A stretch of DNA of 64,000 nucleotides, taken from positions 26,428,718 to 26,492,717 of the forward strand of contig NC_051433.1 of the NCBI RefSeq assembly GCF_001649575.2. The letters are read 5' to 3'. This stretch comes from Kryptolebias marmoratus (Eukaryota; Chordata; Actinopteri; Cyprinodontiformes; Rivulidae). The position numbers were made by a program, and so were the translations under genes. Below, piece by piece: positions 53,101 to 60,213 of this stretch (positions within the stretch are counted from its first letter, which is position 1; each line of letters starts with the position of its first letter). Under the pieces are notes generated by a model. The model ran no database searches and was not told the origin of the DNA. It saw only the letters and a list, made by a program, of their open reading frames with translations.

Positions 53101-55944
53101 TGTTGGAGTTTGGTTGCAAGCTGACATACACTGTCAGCAACGGTGTACTTGCCTTTTCTCTCGGCACACAGCGTTGCAAACTTTTATCATGCAGGTTTTG
53201 ACAAATTCTCCCTCGGTAAAGTGCTGGGCTGATTTTGAACATCTGCTGCCTCAATAAAACTGGCCTTAACAGCAGTTTTCCGATGTCCCTTGGCTTTTGT
53301 GAACATAGCCTGCTGTGACACCAGAGTTCTTTTTAACTCTTCTACCTTCTGTCATGTCCAGGGGTCTCATTTATAAAAGATTGCATAGGATTCATGGATT
53401 CATACTAAAAGTGTACATACACCCAAAAGGTGTACAAGGTCCTGCCTCAGGTGCTGCCCTCCACACGCCCACATTCAGCCATTAATGGTCGATGCAAAGC
53501 ACCTCATGAATGTGAAGGTGGATTTAAATGAGCCAGCTGATCAATGTTATTTTATGGTTACCATGGCAACCACGGAGAAAAGAGAAACTAAATTTCACTG
53601 AGGCAGAAATCAATGTACTGGTGAATGAGGTTTTGGTGACCCTACACTGTCCCTAGGTGTGAGTGAGAGCATGAATGGATGTTTGTCTCTGTGTCCCTGT
53701 GATGGACTGGGGACCTGTCCAGGTGTCCCCCGCCTTTTGCAAAGTGACTGCTGGAGACAGACACCAGCTCCCCACGACCCAGAAAGGAGAAGCATGTGAA
53801 GAAAAAGGATGGACTGATGGATGGAGGTATAAACTCACCCACCTTGACCGAAGCTTTTGTGTTTAATCATTTTAGTTGGGGATGCCAGGACAGAACAGTG
53901 GTTAAAGCTGCAGTCTCACAGAAAACAGGCTGCGGGTCACAGATCAAAGACAACATGCTTGTTAGGTTAATTGGTAACTCTGAATTGCCACTAGATGTGA
54001 GCGTAAATGGTGTTTGTCTGTGTGTCCCTGTGATGGTGTGCAATGACCGCTGAAGATAGGCACCAGCTCCTGCTGCTCGGAGAACTGGGTACAGAACATG
54101 GATGGATTTTAGTTAAAATGAAATTATATTTGACCTCAGATTAGCTGTTTGTTAAAACTGACCAGTTAATTAAATTGTGTTTGCTAAAAAACTCTAATCA
54201 GCCGATCATAAATCATTCTGTTTTATAATCAAGCTTCGATCAATATTTGAACACTGTGTGTAGGCAGAGAGCTGTGCTGTAACCTGCAGGTAACCATGGC
54301 AACAGAAAGGATGCTTCACTGAGGCGTAGGCGTGTGAACACCCGGTCTGCCTCGTCTTCATCAGAATGAAGAACACTCATACATAATCTCCCACAATGCA
54401 TTGTACTGTAATCATGTGACTTCAGCTAACAGTGGCATCAGTGTGAAGCACCTGAGACTGAAGTAGCCAATCAGAACTCAGCTTGTGTTCCAGCTGTGAC
54501 CAATTAAAGTTCAGAAAGTTCTGATCAATAAGCCATTAATTCTGTGCAGACGGGAAGTGGTCTGTGGATCGTTACTCAGATTTCTGAGTGTTTTCCTTCA
54601 GGTAACTCTCAGCTTTATTTCATGCATTAGGTCCTGGAAACGTCAAACTTTTGATTTGGATTCTTGGTTCCTTTCTAACCTGCATGTACATCTTTACATA
54701 TTATAAAAAGTAATGATGAGAATACATGAATCTGATTACAAACTGGGACTAAGTTTCAGACATATTTCATGCAGTAACCAGTCAGAACGCAGCTATTTCA
54801 TTCTAAAATTAGACCAGGTTGAACTCTATATCTGTACTTTTTCTGACTCTTTATTTTTCTAATTTGGCTTAATGGAGATAATTAAAATGTAAAGGTAGAT
54901 TTAAATGCCTACACACTTTTGTTTTTAGAAGAAGAGTTGAAACGTGGGGTTCAGAGCTGAATGTTCTGCAGGCTGATCTGGAAAACTCTCGTGTTGTTCC
55001 TGTGACACCTGGCTGATGCACCTGAGCTTTTTAAGACAGGTCACATGACTGCGAAACATCCAGTACCTCTTTTTCCAACTGTCACACTACAAGGACTGCA
55101 AACAGAGCGATAAGAATAAAGCAAAATGGACCGCAGTGCTCACTGGCAACAGACAGAATCAGACGGGTTCTAACCTGAGGAGGTTCTTGAACCAGAAACA
55201 GATCTGAAGGCAGATCAGTTTAAATCATAAAAATATGTTCAGGAAAAATAAAAATCAACCGATCAGCTGGTTTTAATTTACAGGTCAAAGGTCAAACATC
55301 CACCTTCAGTTCTGCCCAACACTTCCTGTATGACGCGCGCGCGCGCGCGCCCTCCCCTCCCCTCCCCCCAGTTTCCTCCTGCAGGACAAAAGCGGCCACG
55401 CTGCCGTGAACGGAAACACACCAAAACATCCCGAAACTCCGCCGGTACCGGCCCACGCGCACGCGCGCACACCGGGACACGCACTCCCGAGCACGCGCTT
55501 CTGCGCACTTCGCGGCAGAAACGCCTGACGGCGGTTTGAGTAAAAAAAAAAAAAGAAAAAGAAAAAAAGTCTGCTTCCCGTTTCTGAGCGCCGAACTTTC
55601 CTCCTCAGATCTCCTTCAAAATGATCTCTGCTCGACCAGAACCGATCAGGGATCGATCAGAACCGATCAGGGATCGATCAGAACCGATCAGGGATCGATC
55701 AGCCGTGTGTCTGCCGAAGGAACGGAACCATCAGTTCGGTTCTGTTATGCGTTTTCCAGAAGTAAACAGACAACCTGAGGTTCGGACTCTGATCCAGAAC
55801 CTGATCGGTTCGGATGAGGTCCAGAACCAGCCTGATGGGGGATAAATAAAGGGGGTCGGTTTGTTGGAGTTTTTCCGGTGAACCCACCTTCAGGTTGATT
55901 TCCTTCATCCTGTCGGTCCTCCTGCTCTCCAGCAGCCGGGACAT
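24733..55944 (-). CDS. arhgef2: arhgef2 (GEF-H1/Lfc), Rho guanine nucleotide exchange factor 2, complete 21-exon CDS
   Basis: The protein activates RhoA by catalysing GDP release. It is held inactive on microtubules and released on depolymerisation. Spliced coding length is 2787 bases (928 residues plus stop), close to the mammalian protein (about 985). The domains in order are: C1 zinc finger (about 39-92), Ser-rich linker with [22 protein letters not shown] domain (about 240-435, with [15 protein letters not shown]), PH domain (about 470-575), coiled-coil C-terminus, and the tail [11 protein letters not shown]. All 20 introns are GT-AG and every exon joins in phase, with no stop. Exons 1-9 lie at 55944-38600 and exons 10-21 at 29287-24733. 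Between them lie a gypsy element and two aldh1l1 exons, which I attribute to contig misordering. The start [19 protein letters not shown] resembles the known N-terminus. Confidence 0.95.
24859..25390 (-). CDS. arhgef2: arhgef2 exon 20 (coiled coil and acidic tail)
   Basis: Acceptor gcccacag and donor gtcagt. It starts [15 protein letters not shown], then [11 protein letters not shown], then a coiled coil ([20 protein letters not shown]). A Lys/Asn run ([10 protein letters not shown]) follows, then an acidic tail ([11 protein letters not shown]) and SPRSDSPR. The RRRSLPAGD 14-3-3 motif of the mammalian protein is not seen in this exon. Confidence 0.92.
26104..26284 (-). CDS. arhgef2: arhgef2 exons 18 and 19 (26243-26284; 26104-26154)
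   Basis: Two phase-0 micro-exons. Exon 18 encodes [14 protein letters not shown], matching the conserved DRNGNQL block. Exon 19 encodes [17 protein letters not shown], matching the QRLVNLYGLLHGLQ-like coiled-coil start. Confidence 0.93.
26360..26680. repeat. Nonautonomous DNA transposon-like fragment in arhgef2 intron 17
   Basis: Starts ccccctttccactggctcta, with cggcccggcccggc, and continues gtttccaccggccgg, typical of fish elements with a GC-rich terminus. A related terminus (aaaggcccggccagccctac) is at about 43940-44075. Confidence 0.4.
27318..27583 (-). CDS. arhgef2: arhgef2 exons 16 and 17 (27506-27583; 27318-27373)
   Basis: Exon 16 (acceptor gtttcag, donor gtgagt) encodes [20 protein letters not shown] and ends EIS. 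Exon 17 (acceptor ctctcag, donor gtaaac) encodes [18 protein letters not shown]. Both are short linker exons whose phases (1 and 0) fit their neighbours. Confidence 0.88.
27652..27849 (-). CDS. arhgef2: arhgef2 exon 15
   Basis: Acceptor ctgcacag and donor gtgagg. It encodes [20 protein letters not shown], then an acidic/Ser linker and [10 protein letters not shown], matching the post-PH segment of GEF-H1. Confidence 0.92.
28025..28348 (-). CDS. arhgef2: arhgef2 exons 13 and 14 (28176-28348; 28025-28092), PH domain
   Basis: Exon 13 encodes [39 protein letters not shown] and [10 protein letters not shown], the end of the PH domain with its C-terminal helix Trp. Exon 14 encodes [20 protein letters not shown]. 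Confidence 0.95.
28525..28971 (-). CDS. arhgef2: arhgef2 exons 11 and 12 (28723-28971; 28525-28601), DH end and PH start
   Basis: Exon 11 encodes [35 protein letters not shown] and [19 protein letters not shown]. Exon 12 encodes [20 protein letters not shown], the first PH-domain strands. Phases 1-2 join cleanly. Confidence 0.95.
29030..29168. repeat. Imperfect tandem repeat next to arhgef2 exon 10
   Basis: Units like aggtcacaggtaggaggtca are repeated about seven times immediately beyond the exon 10 donor. Confidence 0.85.
29170..29287 (-). CDS. arhgef2: arhgef2 exon 10 (DH domain core)
   Basis: Acceptor atgctcag and donor gtaacc. It encodes [20 protein letters not shown] followed by [13 protein letters not shown], the conserved DH helix (CR3 region). 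It is the first arhgef2 exon in the displaced block 18736-29662. Confidence 0.95.
29288..29662. other. arhgef2 intron 9, part adjoining the joint
   Basis: No coding or repeat content is seen except the last 35 bases (gtctaaaccagaaccataat). These resemble a unit of the minisatellite at 38313-38590, suggesting that the two ends once adjoined. Confidence 0.5.
29663..29663. other. Single-N joint; probable contig junction
   Basis: Sequence switches here from arhgef2 intron to gypsy pol. Confidence 0.8.
29664..32853 (-). mobile_element. Ty3/gypsy pol (protease, RT, RNase H, integrase; C-terminus cut off)
   Basis: On the minus strand, protease has the active-site stretch [12 protein letters not shown] (about 32645). 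RT has [16 protein letters not shown] and [10 protein letters not shown] (about 31700). RNase H has [11 protein letters not shown] and [10 protein letters not shown]. Integrase has a zinc finger (HNSKL to CPQCAQSK), the core [13 protein letters not shown] and [11 protein letters not shown] (about 30320), and the post-core [15 protein letters not shown]. Frameshifts near 31100 and 30090 break the frame. The chromodomain expected next is missing because the sequence stops at the lone N (29663). It continues logically at 18734. Confidence 0.93.
32850..33676 (-). mobile_element. Ty3/gypsy gag
   Basis: Starts [14 protein letters not shown] at 33676, about 24 bases inside the 5' LTR. One frameshift near 33450 leads into [20 protein letters not shown] and [15 protein letters not shown], the typical gypsy capsid region. 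The frame stops at about 32850, where pol takes over in another frame. Confidence 0.88.
33700..34344 (-). mobile_element. 5' LTR of the Ty3/gypsy element
   Basis: A 645-bp repeat with TG/CA ends, the partner of 18033-18671. gag begins immediately inside it. The outer flank aatgc resembles aatac at the other LTR. It lies 259 bases upstream of aldh1l1 exon 4. Confidence 0.88.
34604..34705 (+). CDS. aldh1l1: aldh1l1 coding exon 4
   Basis: Acceptor gtggtttcag and donor gtaaaa bracket 34 codons, [14 protein letters not shown] through [13 protein letters not shown], which continue the hydrolase domain directly after exon 3. It lies only about 260 bases beyond the outer end of the gypsy LTR at 34344. 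Confidence 0.93.
35020..35109 (+). CDS. aldh1l1: aldh1l1 coding exon 5
   Basis: Acceptor gttggtag and donor gtaaca bracket 30 codons, [16 protein letters not shown] through [11 protein letters not shown]. This is the last recognisable aldh1l1 exon. A hAT-like MITE begins within a few bases of the donor. Confidence 0.92.
35112..35590. repeat. hAT-type MITE
   Basis: Begins accagtggtgaag just after the aldh1l1 exon 5 donor. It contains GTACTTAAGTAAAAGTAC-type sequence and ends in gtaacaagtactacccactt, the familiar nonautonomous hAT layout in fish. Confidence 0.55.
36236..37060 (-). mobile_element. L2/CR1-like LINE 3' end with (AAGTC)n tail
   Basis: The minus-strand tail of an ORF ([20 protein letters not shown] and [15 protein letters not shown], 36790-36990) is followed by a 3' UTR ending in a pentamer run (caagt)n at 36238-36261. 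This pentamer-type terminus is common in fish LINEs. Confidence 0.65.
37061..38153. other. No gene recognised
   Basis: Two short splice-flanked stretches near 37100-37141 (after ttttttcag, before gtatga) do not resemble aldh1l1 or another family I know. The remainder shows no coding signal. The expected aldh1l1 exons 6 onward are not here. Confidence 0.4.
38154..38312. other. Assembly gap (159 N)
   Basis: Unbroken run of N at the left end of the arhgef2 exon 1-9 block. Confidence 0.99.
38313..38590. repeat. Minisatellite in arhgef2 intron 9
   Basis: About six copies of a 44-48-bp unit such as gtaaaccagactcaaaccag plus tttataatggatttgaacca run up to the exon 9 donor. The unit gives a spurious repeated [12 protein letters not shown] frame. 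Confidence 0.9.
38600..38725 (-). CDS. arhgef2: arhgef2 exon 9 (DH domain)
   Basis: Acceptor ttttatag and donor gtaaaa bracket 42 codons beginning [20 protein letters not shown] and ending [10 protein letters not shown]. This is the middle of the DH domain. The next exon in sequence order is 9.3 kb away at 29287. Confidence 0.95.
39155..39861 (-). CDS. arhgef2: arhgef2 exons 7 and 8 (39718-39861; 39155-39405), start of DH domain
   Basis: Exon 7 (acceptor gctgcag, donor gtacat) encodes [19 protein letters not shown] and IKQQDVIY. Exon 8 (acceptor gtctcag, donor gtacaa) encodes [20 protein letters not shown] through GRSTNF-type and KLGDLLLRQ sequence, covering the first DH helices. The motif IQTExxHVRxL is the DH conserved region 1 that contacts the Rho switch regions. 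Confidence 0.95.
40160..40320 (+). repeat. tRNA-like SINE or LINE-tail fragment
   Basis: Landmarks gctgctaatcagggggctgc, ggttcaagcccagcag and ctgtggcaacccctgaggaa match a common fish short repeat with a B-box-like core. It lies just downstream of arhgef2 exon 6 in intron 6. Confidence 0.5.
40363..40466 (-). CDS. arhgef2: arhgef2 exon 6
   Basis: Encodes [20 protein letters not shown] followed by SMESLTDD, the conserved linker before the DH domain. The acceptor is cacag. The donor begins gtttgt, weaker than consensus, but it gives the right phase for exon 7. Confidence 0.9.
41140..41940 (+). mobile_element. L2-type LINE 3' end in arhgef2 intron 5
   Basis: Decayed end of an L2 ORF (aacaaccaagctccatctta to tttaagatgagacttaagac) and its long 3' UTR, with gttctgctggaggtttcttc and cctgtcaaaagagagttttt, landmarks of fish L2. 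The 5' part is missing. Confidence 0.65.
42203..42649 (-). CDS. arhgef2: arhgef2 exons 3, 4, 5 (42582-42649; 42435-42498; 42203-42335)
   Basis: Exon 3 completes the C1 finger ([17 protein letters not shown]). Exon 4 encodes [20 protein letters not shown]. Exon 5 encodes [18 protein letters not shown] and [13 protein letters not shown], the conserved Ser-rich linker that carries regulatory phosphorylation and 14-3-3 sites in mammals. The exon 4 acceptor has two CAACAG copies in a row, so a 6-base shorter variant lacking two Gln is possible. Confidence 0.95.
43074..43172 (+). repeat. tRNA-derived SINE head
   Basis: gcccagtggtaagg (A-box-like) and gggttcaatttccag (B-box-like), followed by gatgagtgtccttcagcaaa, form a tRNA-type SINE head. 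Confidence 0.5.
43195..43925 (+). mobile_element. L2-type LINE, internally deleted
   Basis: RT motifs remain ([10 protein letters not shown], then [14 protein letters not shown] with the YADD catalytic motif near 43345). The frame then jumps to the ORF end (ctatccatgaggctgacacc) and the 3' UTR with cctgtcctctcaaacccctg. It lies in arhgef2 intron 2. Confidence 0.65.
44556..44718 (-). CDS. arhgef2: arhgef2 exon 2 (basic helix and first half of C1 finger)
   Basis: Acceptor gtgttcag and donor gtaacc. It encodes a highly charged stretch ([18 protein letters not shown]) and then [16 protein letters not shown], with CSSC and the Cys of LSCPG supplying the first zinc ligands of the C1 domain. Confidence 0.93.
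45400..45770 (-). mobile_element. LINE 3' end fragment (CR1/L2-like)
   Basis: The minus-strand coding tail is followed by a 3' UTR ending in tctttatcctt-type sequence. Landmarks ctgccagagggtaggtgcct and gttttcaagtctttcagttt are typical of the last residues of these LINE ORFs. It lies in arhgef2 intron 1. Confidence 0.5.
46010..46747. repeat. Element with 98-bp inverted arms
   Basis: The arms 46010-46107 and 46650-46747 are inverted copies of each other, about 87% identical by eye (13 mismatches over 98 bases). They share acctgcagattaa at the outer edge and flank 542 bases. No transposase is present. It may be a foldback or MITE-like element, or two inverted copies of one repeat. Confidence 0.75.
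46735..47322 (-). mobile_element. CR1/L2-like LINE reverse transcriptase, downstream half of an interrupted copy
   Basis: The minus strand encodes [20 protein letters not shown] and [16 protein letters not shown] (RT palm entry), [17 protein letters not shown] and NDTTVV (where active copies have ADDT). It continues the piece at 49894-50064 once the LTR/pogo insertion is removed. Frameshifts make it inactive. Confidence 0.8.
47323..49893 (+). mobile_element. Solo LTR-like insertion (itself carrying a pogo element)
   Basis: Begins TGTCAGGATT and ends TTATCCTGACA, with an exact 5-bp target duplication gaaac on both sides (47318-47322, 49894-49898). It interrupts a LINE reading frame, which resumes precisely across it. 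Internal landmarks (cacctgtccctcgtttgtaa; tttagagctccttgtgtgtc; tgcattttgggtcc) are those of fish Ty3/gypsy LTRs. No gag or pol is present. Without the pogo insertion it would be about 0.84 kb. The middle (47420-47800) may contain another small insertion. Confidence 0.78.
48100..49826 (-). mobile_element. pogo/Tigger-type DNA transposon with degraded transposase
   Basis: The ends are inverted (ccgtattttccggtctac and its partner tagactggaaaata) next to TA. From 49557 on the minus strand, [20 protein letters not shown] begins a helix-turn-helix DNA-binding domain ([18 protein letters not shown]). A second CENP-B-like block follows, then the DDE core with [14 protein letters not shown] (first Asp) and [18 protein letters not shown] frameshift comes after VAERG near 48815, then a stop near 48700. 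The C-terminal acidic end ([15 protein letters not shown]) is at 48350-48318. About 1.73 kb in total. It is inactive. Confidence 0.85.
49894..50064 (-). mobile_element. CR1/L2-like LINE, upstream half of the interrupted copy
   Basis: The minus strand encodes [20 protein letters not shown] and [14 protein letters not shown], the RT region that directly precedes the block at 47322. The insertion point is after the gtttc/gaaac target. Confidence 0.8.
50065..51790. other. arhgef2 intron 1 sequence without recognised genes
   Basis: Contains a purine-rich (ga)n tract at about 50380-50415. No exon or well-defined repeat was recognised. Confidence 0.4.
51905..52800 (-). mobile_element. Rex3/RTE LINE fragment with internal gap
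   Basis: The minus strand encodes [11 protein letters not shown] (52780), [20 protein letters not shown] with the catalytic FADD (52660) and [20 protein letters not shown]. After the gap it continues [20 protein letters not shown] and [20 protein letters not shown] to about 51911. The central part is unsequenced (52077-52517). The copy is relatively well preserved where readable. Confidence 0.88.
52077..52517. other. Assembly gap (441 N)
   Basis: Unbroken run of N inside the Rex3 copy. Confidence 0.99.
52805..53360 (-). pseudogene. hAT-type transposase remnant (GTF2IRD2/ZBED-like)
   Basis: The minus strand reads [20 protein letters not shown] and [13 protein letters not shown] at 53045-52950. 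In this family the usual form is DESTDxxDTAQLAVFIRGV, the first catalytic Asp block. Upstream, 53350-53180 shows remains of the preceding domain. Stops and frameshifts are present. Confidence 0.65.
53640..53835 (+). repeat. SINE 3' body
   Basis: Contains tccctaggtgtgagtgagag, tgtgatggactggggacctg and a terminal ggatggactgatggatgga, as in the SINEs at 855-1208 and 8069-8440. The tRNA-like head is missing. Confidence 0.6.
53880..54105 (+). repeat. tRNA-derived SINE
   Basis: Head agaacagtggttaaagctgc, then cttgttaggttaattggtaa, tgtccctgtgatggtgt and aacatggatgg at the end. It is direct-oriented next to the preceding SINE copy. Confidence 0.6.
54110..55270. other. arhgef2 intron 1, promoter-proximal part
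   Basis: No exon or repeat family was recognised. Confidence 0.4.
55638..55702. repeat. 21-bp tandem repeat, three copies
   Basis: Three copies of gatcagggatcgatcagaacc in arhgef2 intron 1, near the promoter. Confidence 0.85.
55888..55944 (-). CDS. arhgef2: arhgef2 exon 1 (start codon)
   Basis: ATG at 55944-55942; 19 codons ([19 protein letters not shown]) end at donor gtgggt in phase 0. It sits in a CpG-rich promoter region. The following intron is about 11 kb and full of transposons. Confidence 0.85.
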
Positions 55945-57015
55945 CCCTCTGACGGGTCAGCTGATCAGAACCTGATCAGAACCAGATCAGAACCCGACCA
56001 CGGATAAACCACAGATAAACCACAAACCGGATCAGGAACAAAGTGCTTGGTTCTGGTCCTGAAGCCGCTCGCAGTCTGAGCCGGGGGCGGAGCTTTGGTT
56101 TGATTGACAGCGCTTCTTTTTACTTCTGGCCAATCGGAGCGCAGCCCGCTGCTGCCGCGCTCAACCTATCACCTCACTGCTCGTACTTTAAAACCCGCCC
56201 ACTCACACATGTTTCGGGGCGTTTGATTTTGATGCCGGGGCAGCGACGATGACGAAGTGGGTGGAGTTAGTCTCTATGACAACGTGTCACTCTGTCACGT
56301 GATCTTGATAAACCAATCAGAGCGCCGTAAGAAGTCACATGAATGACGGCCAAAAGCGAGACGGACCGGATCATTTAACTCCGCCCCCCTTAGCAGAAAA
56401 CCGAACAACAGAACCGGTGTGACGTGGAACCGCTGAAAACAAACGACCCCGCCCATCCGGTCCACCTGCGAGCGGCGCCGGTAGAATCCACAAACACACC
56501 CCGCTGCTCCCGAACACACAAAGAGTTCAGAGACGGGTCCATAACTGATCAGAACCAGAGCCAGAACCGCAGAGCCTGAAAGCCGATGAGGATCCATCAC
56601 TGACCAGAACAGCTGTCTCCGTTCCCATGGCAACAAGCTCCAAAACAAAGCACGGAAACAGAGGAGGAAGTCACGTGATGTAGCAGCGCCTCCTGGTGGC
56701 GGAAAATCTAAAAACGCAGAAGTCAGTAAATGACCTCTAAATATGACTAAATACAATACAATCAGCATTTCTTTATAAATTATTCACCCACTGAAAAAAA
56801 CAACAAAAATAAGAGATTTTAAAAATCAGCATTTATGGATAAAAGTTTGCTTCAAAGAATCTAATAATTTCCTAGACTTTATTTTTTGTTTGAAAACCAT
56901 GTCTTCCTGCGTAATATTTTTACTGTGAGATTGTTTGACTGGAAATTTGTCCAAAATTTGTTTATTGGGGAACTATAAAAAAGGTGGTTATTGTTTAAAG
57001 ATTAAAGTCAATCCA

Positions 57016-58010
57016 TTACAGCGATCAAGAAGGTGGTGTATAACAATAATGGGCAGCGATCAAGAAGGTGGTGTATTACAATAATGGGCAGTGATCAAGA
57101 AGGTGGTGTATTACAATAATGGGCAGCGATCATGAAGGTGGTGTATTACAATAATGGGCAGCGATCAAGAAGGTGGTGTATAACAATAATGGGCCGCGAT
57201 CACGAAGGTGGTGTATAACAATAATGGGCATTGATGGCGATTAATGACCTATTTTTTGGAACGGTGTGCTGCTCTGATCACATCAACACTCTTCTTAATC
57301 CTAGAAGACAAAGTGCCAAACACAACCTTTTTGTGCCCCACTATCTTGTTTAGGAGTGTCTCAAGCTCACATTCTGTGAAGTTCCTCTTTTTCATGCATA
57401 GAGATGTGATTTCTGATTGCACAGAGAGGAAAATCATACATGCAGGACATATTTGCATCTATTTGTTTCTTTAAATGGAGGCCTGTTCAGGAGGAGTCTT
57501 TTTTGTGCTCAGTTCCACATTTTTTTGTTTTTTACCTCACTCAAGGCTTTTGCCGTGGTAATTTGAACCCAGGGTGGAAGCCTGATGTGTATTTCTGATA
57601 GTTTTTTAATTATCGCAGGGGACAGGGTGGTCCAAGCAGCAGCTGCGCTCTGTTCCACATAAATTCAGATGTACAAAGGAAAGGTTTCTCAAAAACATGC
57701 GTGTTTGATAGACCTGAATTATATTTCATGTTCTGTCCCTACACCAACAAGAGAAGGAAGGTCCGGTTCCTGAACCTCTGCAACCCGACCGCTGATACAA
57801 GGAGAGAGATGAACGAATGAATGGACCGACAGATGAAAGTTTTTATTTATGTGACCAAAAAAACCAAAAAGACTCTTTATAAACCTTGATTATTTTGACT
57901 CACTTTACTGTCTTCCTTAGAAAACCTTTTCTAATTAGGGTTTTATGATGTATTTGAATGTTTTGTTGTTATTCTTATGCACCACCTTCATGATTGCTGC
58001 CCATTTGGTT
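57016..58010 (-). mobile_element. PIF/Harbinger relic with terminal minisatellite
   Basis: The minus-strand frame 57458-57249 encodes MKKRNFTECELETLLNKIVG and KKVVFGTLSSRIKK, resembling the Myb/SANT-like DNA-binding protein of Harbinger elements. To its left, 57020-57235 holds about six copies of a 36-bp unit (gcgatcaagaaggtggtgta, ttacaataatgggca). To its right, at 57980-58007, one copy of the same unit occurs inverted (accaccttcatgattgctgc). The two therefore resemble element termini, one of them amplified. No DDE nuclease is present. Confidence 0.55.
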
Positions 58011-58765
58011 CATCATGGTTTAATTATTTAAACAACACCTTAATGCACCTTAATACAGGACACGGATTGTCTTAAGATGACAGTGGAATAATTTATTTAT
58101 TATCTGACAATCCAACATTTATTTTAAATGTTCCAGCACTCGCATGAATTATAATGAAATATAAATGTTGAGTCAGTCTTATTTTTCTTTCTGGGAGCAG
58201 AATCAGTGAATGGGTTGAGCTTCTTACTGACAGTTAATTAAAACTCTGTTACTGTGATGATCTAACTGCTCAAACAGATCCTCTGACACTAAAAACTCTA
58301 ATTTTCAGCTCAACAAGGCTGCAAAGCAGGAAATATTGCTTCATAGTACAGCCCTAAAGTGTGTCCAAGAATTATTTTTATATCATTACCAGTTTCCCAG
58401 CATGCCCTCTGAGTTGCCAAGGGACCAAAACCTGTAGAAGTGTGAGTCCATCAGCTATGAAGCTGGTTTCTGCGGTCCTCTGTGAGGAAAAGACCTCTGT
58501 GAGATGTTTGGCTCATTTTGCATGAAACTGACCGGTGATCAGTTCAAATCTGAGACCTGCTTCTCATCCTTCTGGAGGGAGGGGAGGGTGAGTGATTTGC
58601 ATGTGAGTTCAGCTCACCTTGACAAGCAACCCTCTACAGTTTAAAGGTTTTAAAATCTGCACTTTTCAAGTTGAGAAAACTCCTCAAATGAGAAGAAAAA
58701 TGTTTTCAGCATTAAAGATTGCAGTCAGCTTCATTTAAACCTAAACCTTGTTTTAATTCAGAACA

Positions 58766-58767
<2 letters not shown>
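58011..58767. other. No gene recognised
   Basis: Intergenic sequence between the Harbinger relic and the tmem79 promoter side. Nothing was identified. Confidence 0.4.

Positions 58768-58838
<71 letters not shown>
58768..58838. repeat. (TTA)n microsatellite
   Basis: About 23 perfect TTA units. Confidence 0.98.
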
Positions 58839-59089
58839 GATGTTGTTGTTATTGCTGTTGTTGTTTTTTTACACCCCCAAAAATTCTCCAACTAAATCTA
58901 AATATTTTTGGCCTGAGCTCAAAAACAAATTTTTGTTTAGTTGCTTTAAGTCGTCTTATTTATTTGTTTGTTTGATTACTTATTTACACAAAGTGTAATT
59001 CATTGCTAATTTTGGGTTTGTCTGTTTGTTTGTTTTTTGTCGGCAGGTTTTAACTGCAACCTCCCCTTTAAGAAGGTTTTTACCTTTAA

Positions 59090-59205
59090 CTCACCTGAAC
59101 GACCGCACCTGAGCTCAACTTCCGCAAAGTTTCACAACAACAAAAGAAGAAGAAGCACAGAAACCGGAGCGGAACCCGAACCATAAGCAGGACCAGAACC
59201 AGGTA
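59090..59205 (+). other. tmem79: Candidate untranslated first exon of tmem79
   Basis: A segment with accggagcggaacccgaacc ends in aaccag followed by gtactg, a plausible donor. The first tmem79 coding exon has an acceptor (ttctcag at 60205) only 8 bases before its ATG, so an upstream noncoding exon must exist. The choice of this one is inferred from position and composition. Confidence 0.3.
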
Positions 59206-60205
59206 CTGGACCGGAGCGTGTCTGTGATCCTTTTATGACTTTATTTGGACTTTAGGTCCGTTAGCTCGTTTCTGTCTGAAGTTCTGATTGTGGATGGCTC
59301 GGTTCTGACGGACAGGCCCTGAGCAGAACCTCTCGGCACCAGAACACCTGTTTCAACTGACCGGGCTTCCTTTTTGTGCATTTAACACATTTTAGTTTCC
59401 ACAATAATTCTATGATAGTTAAAGAAGAAATACTTTCTGGTTTCCTTCTGTTCTGTAAGTAAAAAGTTCATTCAGGAAATTTTCAGCTCAGTAATATTTT
59501 CCTACAGAAGAGGATTTAGGGTCAAAGTGATTTTTCAGGGAAATCTTAGACTCTTTCATTGTTTACCTTTCAGCTGTTATGAAGATTTGTTTTACAGTTA
59601 AGTTGGACAAACCAGGTAGAAAAGGTGAAAAACCAAAATGATTGATAGTTTAACTATTTTCTGAAAGAGAAGCTTACACAGCAACAACTTATTTTAAATT
59701 ATATCAGAAAAATATTTAGTCTTATGAGCTAATGCACTATTTTAAAAGACAATTTGTTAAAAAGATGAAAGTTATTTAAAATGTGACTCAGACATCTTTT
59801 TTTGTTTGTTTCCTTCTTCAGGGGTCTCCACAGCGAGTCCTCCATCTAACTCTGTCTTCTGTCCTCTGTCCTCACTTCAACTCTGACAGTTTTTTTATTT
59901 TATTTGACAAAATATTGACATGTTTTGATTGAACTTGTGTCTGTTTTGTCAGTAAAATTATTAAAATTTGTTCACATGGTAAAATAAGATTTGATTTATT
60001 GTATAATTGACTGAACTTGTAAAACATTTTTAATAAAATAAATTGATTTGGGCATTGATCAAACAATAAAGTGTCTTTATTTTCACATGTTTTATGAAAA
60101 TAACCAAATGTTTAAATGCATTTATTGTTTTAGTAACATTTCTACATTATTCTACAGTTTGTCTCACTGTTACCTGGTTATAAGTTGACTGTCCTGTTTT
60201 CTCAG
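59206..60205. other. Probable tmem79 intron 1
   Basis: AT-rich sequence containing one short LINE-related piece (ctccatctaactctgtcttc at about 59840), related to the repeat at 19977-20450. Confidence 0.4.
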
Positions 60206-60213
60206 ATTGACAG

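Larger units (their letters stand above)
55330..56700 (-). promoter_or_regulatory. arhgef2: CpG-island-like promoter region of arhgef2
   Basis: GC- and CpG-rich sequence surrounds exon 1, in contrast to the AT-rich flanks, with a (gc)n run at 55334-55350. Upstream of the ATG there are CCAAT-type boxes (ggccaatcggagcgc at about 56128; aaccaatcagagcgcc at about 56311). The exact transcription start cannot be read. Confidence 0.6.

Noticed and set aside
55278..55539. Arg/Ala-rich ORFs on both strands
   Set aside because: They result from the CpG-rich promoter and the (gc)n run. No conservation or splice context supports them.
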